A DNA stretch of 8,460 nucleotides, from assembly GCA_003235605.1 (NCBI GenBank), contig QJVU01000474.1, positions 1 to 8,460 of the forward strand, in the 5' to 3' direction. A program made the translations under genes and the position numbers. This DNA comes from Planctomycetota bacterium (lineage in GTDB: Bacteria; Planctomycetota; UBA1135; UBA2386). Below, piece by piece: positions 1 to 6,002 of the stretch. The notes under the pieces were generated by a model, which was given only the letters and a program-made list of their open reading frames with translations, was not told where the DNA came from and did not search any database. Every line of letters starts with the position of its first letter. The first letter of the stretch is position 1.

Positions 1-945
1 GGCGCGGTCCTCGCTGACCTGGGAGTTCGGGATGATGTGCTCGGCGTTCTCACCCACCGCACGGGCGATCGACCGTTCTTCTGGCAGCAGGTGCTTTCGG
101 ACACGATCGACTCGGACCTGATGGACTACCTGCGCAGGGATTCCCACTACACGGGGCTGGAGCTGCGCTACGACATGCGCGTCGCGGACTACTTCCGGGT
201 CGACAAGCACACCGGCAAGATGTTCGTGGACTGCGAGAAGGAAGGCATGCTCCGAGAGGACATCATGTCGGAGCTGATGCGGATGCTGGAGATCCGCTAC
301 CACTTCTCGGAGCGGGTCTACTACCACCATGCCAAGGTTGCAGCCGGCGCGCTGCTGGCGCGGATGGTGGAGATGGCGCTGCGCAGCGGCGTCGTCGAGG
401 CCCGGGACCTGCAGCGGAGCACGGACCAGTCCCTGCTGGACCGACTGGCGGCGGTGGATCTCGGCGACCCCGAACAGAACGAGCGCATGGCTCGCTTCAG
501 TCGCCGCCTCGTCCGGCGCCAGCTGCCGAAACGGGTGCTGGTGCTGCCGCTGTACCTGAACCGCGATGTCCAGGAGGAACTTCTCAATAGCTACTTCCAA
601 CGCGGCAGGCCCGAACCTCGCTTCGAGTGGGAGACGGAGATGGAAGCGCGCGCCAAGGAGAAGCTGGGGAGAGAGATGGATGTCATCATGTACTGCCCCG
701 CGCGCCGCATGCAGCTGAAGGAGGCGAGGACACTGGTGAGGTTGCCGGGCAGCGGTGCGCGGACCCTGCCATTGTCGGATTTCGCCCGCGACATCCCGCG
801 GCTGCAGGATCTACAGGAGAGCTATTTGCGCCTGTGGAAGCTCTACGTGTTCACGTCGGCATCGGAACGTGAGCTGCGGCGCGGACTCCAGGAGATGTGC
901 CTCGAAGCGCTGCCAACGGGCTGCCGCAACGCGTTGCGGTTGTGA
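1..945 (+). CDS. HD-superfamily phosphohydrolase, C-terminal part (5' end outside window)
   Basis: The frame is open from base 1 to the TGA at 943-945, so about 314 C-terminal residues are visible and the start lies upstream. The fragment resembles the dGTPase-like HD proteins of the COG1078 type. Near bases 106-156 it reads S-D-L-M-D-Y-L-R-R-D-S-H-Y-T-G, the family's conserved D-x-x-DYLxRDSxYTG segment. Around 295-385 there is R-Y-H-F-S-E-R-V-Y-Y-H-H-A-K followed by a helix rich in L, M and A, matching the 'R..VY.H' helix. The 3' third (about 520-900) is the mixed alpha/beta tail seen in these proteins. The metal-binding H...HD residues should lie upstream and cannot be checked. Members hydrolyse nucleotides or other phosphate esters in the cytoplasm, but the substrate cannot be read from this part. 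The gene converges on the exonuclease gene, leaving 33 nt between the stops, and I see no convincing terminator there. The GTG at 37 is only an internal codon. Confidence 0.85.
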   Translation, partial: GAVLADLGVRDDVLGVLTHRTGDRPFFWQQVLSDTIDSDLMDYLRRDSHYTGLELRYDMRVADYFRVDKHTGKMFVDCEKEGMLREDIMSELMRMLEIRYHFSERVYYHHAKVAAGALLARMVEMALRSGVVEARDLQRSTDQSLLDRLAAVDLGDPEQNERMARFSRRLVRRQLPKRVLVLPLYLNRDVQEELLNSYFQRGRPEPRFEWETEMEARAKEKLGREMDVIMYCPARRMQLKEARTLVRLPGSGARTLPLSDFARDIPRLQDLQESYLRLWKLYVFTSASERELRRGLQEMCLEALPTGCRNALRL

Positions 946-978
946 AGACGGGTCCCAGGAACTCGTGTGCCCGACGGG

Positions 979-2052
979 CTACCAGTCCTTCCGGTACTTC
1001 AAGACCAGGTCTCTGACCCGCTGATAGACCCGCGTCGTGGCGATGACATCAGCCCGGTTGTAGACGGCGATGTCCTGGGCGTCGCCTTTCTCGTACGCAG
1101 GCGCCACCATCGAGCCATCCATGTCCACCTTCGGGCTCTCGATACCCAGTGCCCAGCAGATCGTGTCCAGGTTGCTGGGGCCTGTGCCCGGGCGCCCCGA
1201 GGTGAGGAACTGGTAAAGGTCGAGGTGCGGGCGCAGCGCATAGCGGTTGGAGAGCAGGTCGACGCGCGCGGGGATCTCGTGCACGAGGCTCCGGGCGATC
1301 AGGAAGGGGACATCGAAGCCGCGACCGTTGAAAGTCACCACCGTTGTGGCGGCATTGGCCAGGATCCAGAACGCGCGGAGCAGATCGGGTTCGGACATCG
1401 GTCGGATCCAGTCCGGGTAGTCCCGGGCGCCGGGATCCTCGCCTCTGGGGGGGACGAGGAATACCGTGACCCGCTGGTCCCGGATGTCGGCTTCACCTTC
1501 GCCGAGGGCCAGGGAGACGACCTTGCCGAAGAAGGGGGAAAGACCCATGGCCGCGTGGGTGTCCAGCTCCTTGCGCTCCGCGAACTTGCCCAGGGCTTCC
1601 GCCACGGTCGTCGGGAGCAGCCTCTTGTCGGTGGCGGGCACGGTCTCGATGTCGAAGACCAGGGTCTCGCAGAGCAGGTCCTCGCAGTGTTGGATGCCCT
1701 CGCCATAGATCGCTGTGGGGCGGTAGTTGTCCTGGTCCTCTTCGGTGAGGGCACGTACGTTATGCACCGTGAGCTGGGGTGACCCCTGGTAGGTCGTCAC
1801 CTGGAACAGGAGCTTGACTGGACGGCCGGGGCTGAGCACGCGCACGGTGTCCATGGCCCGTGGGGCATCCTCCCAGATGTTGCCCCGCATCGTCGTGGTA
1901 TGGTCAGAGACCTCCAGCTCCACGAACGGCTTGCCGTCCCTGGTGCGCCGCTCCTGGCGACTGCGAAGCAACGCGTAGCAGGTGAACCACCCTTGCGCTT
2001 GCGGATCCACATCGGCCAGGCTTGTCAGGAGCTGTGGCTTGGGAGGTTCCAT
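979..2052 (-). CDS. OB-fold / PolB-like DEDDy 3'-5' exonuclease fusion protein
   Basis: This 357-residue protein has two domains. Residues about 20-105 look like a nucleic-acid-binding OB-fold of the tRNA_anti type. They resemble the N-terminus of YhaM-like 3'-5' exoribonucleases: T-R-D-G-K-P-F-V-E-L-E-V-S-D, then G-N-I-W, then Y-Q-G-S-P-Q-L. Residues about 130-350 are a predicted DEDDy exonuclease related to the proofreading domain of family B polymerases (PF10108-like). Motif I is FDIET (D134, E136), motif II is T-F-N-G-R-G-F-D (D247), a further HLDL carries D279, and motif III is Y331-N-R-A-D335, the Y-x3-D of the DEDDy class. All catalytic acids are present, so an active metal-dependent 3'-5' nuclease is inferred; DNA versus RNA specificity is open. 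The ATG at 2052 lies 12 nt after the aminotransferase stop and has no good ribosome binding site of its own, which suggests an operon with translational coupling. The stop is TAG. No HD domain, as found in YhaM, is present. Confidence 0.88.
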   Translation of the reverse strand: MEPPKPQLLTSLADVDPQAQGWFTCYALLRSRQERRTRDGKPFVELEVSDHTTTMRGNIWEDAPRAMDTVRVLSPGRPVKLLFQVTTYQGSPQLTVHNVRALTEEDQDNYRPTAIYGEGIQHCEDLLCETLVFDIETVPATDKRLLPTTVAEALGKFAERKELDTHAAMGLSPFFGKVVSLALGEGEADIRDQRVTVFLVPPRGEDPGARDYPDWIRPMSEPDLLRAFWILANAATTVVTFNGRGFDVPFLIARSLVHEIPARVDLLSNRYALRPHLDLYQFLTSGRPGTGPSNLDTICWALGIESPKVDMDGSMVAPAYEKGDAQDIAVYNRADVIATTRVYQRVRDLVLKYRKDW

Positions 2053-2064
2053 GAGGGGTTGGCG

Positions 2065-3258
2065 TCAGCCTCGGGCTGCAAAGTCGCGCAGGCGCTCAAT
2101 GGCCTTCCGCAGCTCTTCCATGGGGGCCGCGTAGCTCAGGCGAATGTAGCCGGGGAGTCCGAAGGCGGAGCCGGGCACGACCGCAACCAGCACCTCGGCC
2201 AGCAGGCGTTCGGTCAGCTCCAGATCGTCGATTTCCATCAACGAGCACAGGCGGCGGGCGTCGACCATGGCATAGAAGGCGCCCTTTGGCGGCGCGAGGG
2301 TGAGGCCTGGGACGTCGTTGATCTGCTCCACCAAGAACTGGCGGCGGGTGTCGAAGGACTGCAGCCGCCGCTGGAGCTCCTCCTGGTGGTTGCCCCGGCA
2401 GACCTCCAAGGCGGCAGCCTGACTGATGGTGCAGGGATTGCCCAGGACCTGGCTCTGCAGGCGGGCGGCGGCGGCGACCACAGGTTCGGGACCAGCGAGG
2501 AAACCGACCCGCCAGCCAGTCAAGGAGTGGCTCTTGGTGGGGCCGTTGACCACCATCGTCCTGTCTTTGGCCTGGGAGAACGAAGCTGGCGAGCAGTGTT
2601 GAAGGCCGTCGTAGATCAGCTGGCCGTAGATCTCGTCGGACAGGATCCAGAGGTCCGCCTCGACGCAGGCCTCGACGATCCCCTCCAGTTGCGCCCGGGT
2701 CGGCACCGCCCCGCTCGGGTTTCCGGGGTAGTTGAGGATCAGCCCCTTCGCGCCGTGTTCCTTGGCAGCGGCAAGGACCTGTTCGCCGGTCTGGATGAAG
2801 TCCTGCCTGGGTGCGGCTTCCACGATCACCGGGTTGCCGCCGGCGATTCGCACGAGGTCCGGGTAGGAGACCCAGTAGGGGGCGAGCACGAGCACCGGGT
2901 CCATGCTGTCCACGATCGCCGTTAGAGCCATGTGGAGGGCAGGCTTGGCTCCGGCGGTGACCATCACCTCCGCGGGGGAGAAATCCAGTCCGTAGGTCCT
3001 GTGGAACCACAGCGAGCCGGCAGCGCGAAGCTCGGGCATCCCCGCGGCGGCCGTATACCGGGTGCGGCCATCACGGATGGCCTCGATGCCGGCATCGGCC
3101 ACGGCGGCGACGGTGCCGAAGTCGGGCTCTCCGGCGCTGAGGGAGAGCACGTCCATCCCCTGGGCGCGCAGGTCCGCGGCTTTTGCGGCCATGGCCAGGG
3201 TCACGGATTCGCCAATTGCGCGGGCTCGACTGCTCAGACCGGGCTGTGATGGTGACAC
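2065..3258 (-). CDS. PLP-dependent aminotransferase, class I, aspartate aminotransferase type Ib
   Basis: This is a full-length 397-residue fold-type I aminotransferase, close to the usual 390-400. It transfers an amino group from an amino acid, probably aspartate or another acidic donor, to a 2-oxo acid in the cytoplasm. Visible family motifs are S-A-G-E-P-D-F (41-47), P-Y-W-V-S-Y-P (127-133), N-Y-P-G-N-P-S-G (176-183), L-S-D-E-I-Y (D208 for the PLP ring nitrogen, Y211), the PLP lysine K242 in T-K-S-H-S-L-T-G-W-R, and R373 in Y-I-R-L-S-Y-A, which binds the substrate alpha-carboxylate. K105 in T-A-G-A-K-P-A-L lies where Thermus-type enzymes have the lysine that helps recognise the distal carboxylate, which favours acidic substrates; this is from memory of the family. 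The start is GTG at 3258, chosen for a strong AAAGGAG 9 nt upstream. It is the first gene of a minus-strand operon with the exonuclease. Genes of this type are often named aspB or aspC; the exact substrate is not provable here. Confidence 0.96.
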   Translation of the reverse strand: MSPSQPGLSSRARAIGESVTLAMAAKAADLRAQGMDVLSLSAGEPDFGTVAAVADAGIEAIRDGRTRYTAAAGMPELRAAGSLWFHRTYGLDFSPAEVMVTAGAKPALHMALTAIVDSMDPVLVLAPYWVSYPDLVRIAGGNPVIVEAAPRQDFIQTGEQVLAAAKEHGAKGLILNYPGNPSGAVPTRAQLEGIVEACVEADLWILSDEIYGQLIYDGLQHCSPASFSQAKDRTMVVNGPTKSHSLTGWRVGFLAGPEPVVAAAARLQSQVLGNPCTISQAAALEVCRGNHQEELQRRLQSFDTRRQFLVEQINDVPGLTLAPPKGAFYAMVDARRLCSLMEIDDLELTERLLAEVLVAVVPGSAFGLPGYIRLSYAAPMEELRKAIERLRDFAARG

Positions 3259-3461
3259 GGGCGGGTGCTCCTTTCTTCGCCTCTCACCGGCGGGCCCGGG
3301 GCGGCGCTGGGCCAGGTCACGTCAAGGCCGGGCCCGAGCCTCGCTCCAGCCTAGCGGGAAGCCGGCCCGAAAGCGCCATTCCCGGAAAGATCCCGCGGGC
3401 CATGTCGTCTTTTGCCCGAGGTCGACCTGGCCGCTACCTTTTCCGGCCTTTCTTCCTCGAG
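3259..3461. promoter_or_regulatory. Divergent intergenic region between the aminotransferase and anchored-protein genes
   Basis: These roughly 200 nt separate two divergently read genes, so promoters for both directions should lie here or just inside the coding ends. On the plus strand a weak sigma70-like pair is TTGCCC (3412-3417), 17 nt, TACCTT (3435-3440), ending 21 nt before the ATG at 3462. If real, it would exclude the alternative upstream ATG at 3402. On the minus strand a TTGACG hexamer (top-strand 3325 to 3320) lies upstream of the aminotransferase but has no convincing -10 at normal spacing. The plus frame stays open through the region, but its translation is rich in R, G, A and P and looks non-coding. 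Confidence 0.35.
3268..3274 (-). promoter_or_regulatory. Shine-Dalgarno site of the aminotransferase gene
   Basis: Read on the minus strand this is AAAGGAG, with 9 nt between it and the GTG start at 3258. It is the strongest ribosome binding site in the window and fixes the GTG as the start. Confidence 0.8.
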
Positions 3462-5552
3462 ATGCGCGTCAAGAAGCTGCTCAAGATCGCCGGCGTCACC
3501 CTGGCCTCGCTGGTCATCCTCTTGCTGCTGCTGGTGGCGGCGTTCGTCTACAACCCCTTCGAAGCCTCGTTGCCGGCCATGAAGGACGTGGTGCCGCGCA
3601 ACGTCGACTTCTGTGTGCGGAAAGCCAAGCTGCTCCAGGACTTCGAGGGGCGAGAGGACGGCTTTCCGGTGATCCCGGCGCTGCAGGAGCTTCTCAACCG
3701 GGAGGCCTGGCAGCAGGTGCTGAGCGGGCCGGCGGCGCAGGGCCTCGGCCTGCGCGGGCTGGAACAAGGTCTTGCCGACGCCCGCCGCACTTTCCAGGAG
3801 TTGCGCGACAACCACATCCACCTGGTGCGCGATGTCCTGGGGGAGGAGGTCCTGGTGGCTGGTCGTTTCGTATCCCGCGACCAAACCAGGTGGTGTGCCT
3901 ACCTGAGCGTCAGTTGGCGGATCCGGTTCGCCTATGGCCTGTTGCGCTACGGCTTCGTGCAGGAAAGGCTGCGCCAGAACGGCATCTCGGTGCAGGAGGT
4001 CGGGGTCGAACCGCCGTTCTACAAGATCCGCTTGCGCGCCAGCCCCCAGGATCTCTTCGTGATCAGGGTGCGAAACTGCCTGATCGTCGCCAACGACCAG
4101 AAGCTGGCCCAGGACTCCTACGAATGCGCGGTCGGTGGTCCCGATGCGCCGGAGCCGTTGGCGCTGTCCCAACACTACCTCGATGGGGTTGACAGTGCCC
4201 TCAACGTCTGGAAGAAGCGCACCGAGGTCGCGCAACCGAACACCCTGGAGGTTTTTCTGCAGCCGGGCCAGCTGCTCCCCCTGATCCCGCAGCTGCGGCA
4301 CTGGCCGAACCCCAAGAAGGAGGACAACCGCGAGGAGCGTGTGGCGGCGTCCTTCGTGAACTTCAACAGTTGGCGTTTCCTATCGGGCAGTCTGGTCTTC
4401 GAACCCAACTCGCTCTCTGTGCTGCTGAACCTGGAGGTCGACAACACCCAGCACACCAGGTTCCTGAGGGACTTCTTCAAAACCGAGCCCGACGACCGTT
4501 CCAAGTGGATGGACGAGTTCGTCGGCATGGTGCCGGCGGATGCCGTGGCCGCAGCAGCACTGCGAGTGCCGGCCGAAGGGTTCCTCCACGAGATGTACGA
4601 GCAGGCCCTGGAGTCTGCGGAGAAGGAGGTGCTCAACGACGCGTTGCGACAGACCAGCGTCTACAAGAGCGTCACCGACCTCATCGACAAGGTGAAGCAC
4701 TCCTTCCTGCACCGCGTCGGGATCGTCTTCAGCAAGAACGTCCGCACCGAGCAACTGCGAAAGATCTTCCCCGTTCACGAAGAGACCGCCAAGCCCCAGT
4801 TTGTGTGGGTCTTCTGGGTGGCGCCGGGTCGCGAGCAGCCAGTCCAGGAGTTCGTGAAAACGCTGACGAAGCACATGGGAGCCTTCGGGTTCACAGTCCC
4901 CTACAAGCTCACCCTGCTGCGCGGATCGTCCGCGGACGTGGCGTACGAGTTCGCACACCCGATGATCGCCGGAACCGGCATGCTCGCGGTCTGCACTTAC
5001 GGTTTCGGCGCGGGACGCGGCCAGACCCAGTACTTCTTCGTCGGCAACTCCAGCGAACTCATCAAGGGGATGCTCAACGCCCGCTTCGACAAGGTGCCCT
5101 CTCTGCGCAACGAGCCTGACTATCAGAACAACTTCGAGCCAGAGCTCCCCAGTGCGGTGAACGGCCTGGTATGGATCTCGGGAAGGCACACCCGGGAGGT
5201 GCTGCAGGCGCTTCTCGAGGAGCGGCAGCATGGCGGTGACCGCCCGCCGCCGGAGTGGGACCTTGCCAACCGCCCCGCTGCCGAACAGACGGTGCTCTAT
5301 CAGAAGTACCGCCAGTACCACAGTCGATCCGGAATCCCGCCTGAGTACCGCCAGCGCTTCCACGACGAGGTAACCCGTGAGCTGGACAAGATGTGGGAGA
5401 AGAAGAAGGCGGACTACAGCGCCGAGGGCCGCGCGGAGTTGGAACAGTGGATCCACCTGACCGAAGCCCTTCGCTCCCTCTACCTTCAAGTGATCCTCGA
5501 TCCCCACAGCCTGCAGCTCACAGGCCGGGTGCTCGCCACGGAATACCGTTAG
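3462..5552 (+). CDS. Membrane-anchored protein of unknown function with a probable internal duplication
   Basis: I do not recognise a named family. With the ATG at 3462 the product has 696 residues. Residues 1-5 are basic (M-R-V-K-K) and residues about 6-30 form one long hydrophobic segment without a clear signal-peptidase site. This predicts a signal anchor with the bulk of the protein outside the cytoplasmic membrane. The rest is soluble alpha/beta sequence that seems to hold two similar modules. Each opens with V-P plus an acidic or polar pair (V-P-R-N at 44, V-P-A-D at 357) and ends with a strand pair then a helix (L-F-V-I-R-V-R-N-C-L-I-V-A-N-D at 198-212; Q-Y-F-F-V-G-N-S-S-E at 523-532). 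This layout recalls DUF3352-like extracytoplasmic proteins, which is only a suggestion. A charged helical tail covers about 607-667. The frame is open upstream to 3183, overlapping the divergent gene, and an ATG at 3402 is an alternative start. I chose 3462 because the anchor begins there; no clear ribosome binding site helps either way. Confidence 0.82.
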   Translation: MRVKKLLKIAGVTLASLVILLLLLVAAFVYNPFEASLPAMKDVVPRNVDFCVRKAKLLQDFEGREDGFPVIPALQELLNREAWQQVLSGPAAQGLGLRGLEQGLADARRTFQELRDNHIHLVRDVLGEEVLVAGRFVSRDQTRWCAYLSVSWRIRFAYGLLRYGFVQERLRQNGISVQEVGVEPPFYKIRLRASPQDLFVIRVRNCLIVANDQKLAQDSYECAVGGPDAPEPLALSQHYLDGVDSALNVWKKRTEVAQPNTLEVFLQPGQLLPLIPQLRHWPNPKKEDNREERVAASFVNFNSWRFLSGSLVFEPNSLSVLLNLEVDNTQHTRFLRDFFKTEPDDRSKWMDEFVGMVPADAVAAAALRVPAEGFLHEMYEQALESAEKEVLNDALRQTSVYKSVTDLIDKVKHSFLHRVGIVFSKNVRTEQLRKIFPVHEETAKPQFVWVFWVAPGREQPVQEFVKTLTKHMGAFGFTVPYKLTLLRGSSADVAYEFAHPMIAGTGMLAVCTYGFGAGRGQTQYFFVGNSSELIKGMLNARFDKVPSLRNEPDYQNNFEPELPSAVNGLVWISGRHTREVLQALLEERQHGGDRPPPEWDLANRPAAEQTVLYQKYRQYHSRSGIPPEYRQRFHDEVTRELDKMWEKKKADYSAEGRAELEQWIHLTEALRSLYLQVILDPHSLQLTGRVLATEYR

Positions 5553-5600
5553 CCGGTGTCGCTCGAGGGTCCTGGTGCGGCCCGAGGGCCCGGGCAAGCA
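5553..5600 (+). other. Spacer between the anchored-protein gene and the tRNA promoter
   Basis: This short GC-rich spacer holds a 5-bp hairpin (GCCCG 5580-5584 with CGGGC 5591-5595, 6-nt loop). No T run follows it, so it is not a convincing intrinsic terminator for the upstream gene. Confidence 0.3.
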
Positions 5601-5628
5601 TTGCTTCCTGGGGTTCTGGAGCTAGACT
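5601..5628 (+). promoter_or_regulatory. Probable sigma70-type promoter of the tRNA-Leu gene
   Basis: TTGCTT (5601-5606) and TAGACT (5623-5628) are separated by 16 nt and would start transcription near 5635, a few bases before the mature tRNA at 5643. Each box matches the consensus at four of six positions. The stretch after the -10 box is very GC-rich (CCCCGGTCC), the discriminator type linked to stringent control of stable-RNA promoters in well-studied bacteria. That regulation is inferred. Confidence 0.55.
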
Positions 5629-5642
5629 CCCCGGTCCGCTGT

Positions 5643-5730
5643 GCCGAGATGGCGGAACTGGCAGACGCGCCAGCTTGAGGGGCTGGTTCCCTTCTTGGGA
5701 GTGCAGGTTCGAATCCTGTTCTCGGCACCA
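5643..5730 (+). tRNA. tRNA-Leu, anticodon GAG
   Basis: This is a complete 88-nt class II tRNA with encoded CCA (5728-5730). The acceptor stem pairs GCCGAGA (5643-5649) with TCTCGGC (5720-5726), followed by discriminator A5727, as expected for leucine tRNAs. The anticodon stem is CCAGC (5670-5674) with GCTGG (5682-5686), and the 7-nt loop TTGAGGG holds GAG at 5677-5679, which reads CUC and CUU leucine codons. A long variable arm (TCCC/GGGA) marks class II. The T arm is GCAGG, loop TTCGAAT, CCTGT. It stands alone with its own likely promoter and terminator. Confidence 0.97.
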
Positions 5731-5735
5731 TTCGC

Positions 5736-5773
5736 ACGGCACCGTTCGGAAACGACCGGTGCCGTCGGTTTTT
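5736..5773 (+). terminator. Intrinsic terminator of the tRNA-Leu gene
   Basis: A perfect 9-bp stem pairs ACGGCACCG (5736-5744) with CGGTGCCGT (5757-5765). Three further inner pairs can form across one mismatch, leaving a GAAA loop. The stem is followed by CGG and a run of five T (5769-5773). It begins 6 nt after the CCA end, the expected place for a tRNA transcription terminator. Confidence 0.85.
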
Positions 5774-6002
5774 CAGGTCCAAGTGGCCGCTCGCGGCGAC
5801 ACCCGACCGTAACCGCATGCGTCGCTGTCCAGTGATTCAGCTTTCCTGCTGCGCAATACCGTTGCGTTGTCGAACGAACGCCCGATCACAACGGAACTAC
5901 GCATGCGGGTGCGGAAACGCGCAACGATCAAGGACGTTTGGCGCATCGGTGCTTGCGTCGAGGAGGATCGCGCACGGTGTCCTTCTCGCTAAACTACTCA
6001 CG
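5774..6002. other. Gene-free region with a 10-bp inverted repeat
   Basis: I see no credible gene in these 229 nt. The plus frame is open from 5817, but its translation is rich in C and R and unlike the protein that follows. CCGCATGCGT (5813-5822) and ACGCATGCGG (5899-5908) form a perfect 10-bp inverted repeat with a 76-nt spacer. Smaller nested repeats lie inside: CCGTTG (5859-5864) with CAACGG (5889-5894), and the local hairpin CGCAA-TACCG-TTGCG (5852-5866). It probably holds the promoter of the downstream pair and perhaps a protein-binding site. Confidence 0.4.
5990..5995 (+). promoter_or_regulatory. Candidate -10 box for a leaderless transcript of the SirB1-like gene
   Basis: TAAACT matches the -10 consensus at four of six positions, including the key first, second and last bases. 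It ends 7 nt before the ATG at 6003, so transcription would start at or next to the start codon. No Shine-Dalgarno sequence precedes that ATG, which fits leaderless translation. No good -35 box lies 17 nt upstream, so this is weak. Confidence 0.25.

Noticed and set aside
946..978. Bidirectional terminator between the HD-protein and exonuclease stops
   Set aside because: Only a 4-bp CGGG/CCCG pairing can be drawn and there is no T run on either strand.
967..1782. Plus-strand open frame antisense to the exonuclease gene
   Set aside because: The minus strand carries complete DEDDy motifs here. The plus translation is rich in V, G, R and D without recognisable structure.
1..2052. A defence or nucleotide-signalling system formed by the HD protein and the exonuclease
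   Set aside because: The two genes are convergent, not co-transcribed, and the exonuclease is paired with an aminotransferase. Nothing in the sequence ties them together.
1900..2925. Plus-strand open frame antisense to the aminotransferase gene
   Set aside because: The minus-strand aminotransferase is unmistakable, with PLP lysine and carboxylate-binding arginine. This frame is a shadow.
3183..3461. N-terminal extension of the anchored protein upstream of 3462
   Set aside because: It would overlap the divergent aminotransferase start, its composition is non-coding in look, and it would place residues before a typical N-terminal membrane anchor. The ATG at 3402 remains possible.
4380..5597. 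Long minus-strand open frame antisense to the anchored-protein gene
   Set aside because: It is a by-product of high GC at third positions. Its translation shows no domain pattern, while the plus strand has a membrane anchor and globular sequence.
5643..5773. Integrative element using the tRNA-Leu gene as attachment site
   Set aside because: No integrase or phage-like gene lies nearby and the only repeat of the tRNA end is 12 nt long and inside the terminator. It is kept only as a low-interest observation.
5393..5835. Open frames running through the tRNA gene on both strands
   Set aside because: They cross a complete tRNA and terminator, and the translations carry no protein signature.
5817..6002. 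N-terminal extension of the SirB1-like protein
   Set aside because: Rich in Cys and Arg, no domain pattern, no ribosome binding site, and it would run through the inverted-repeat region. The ATG at 6003 is preferred.
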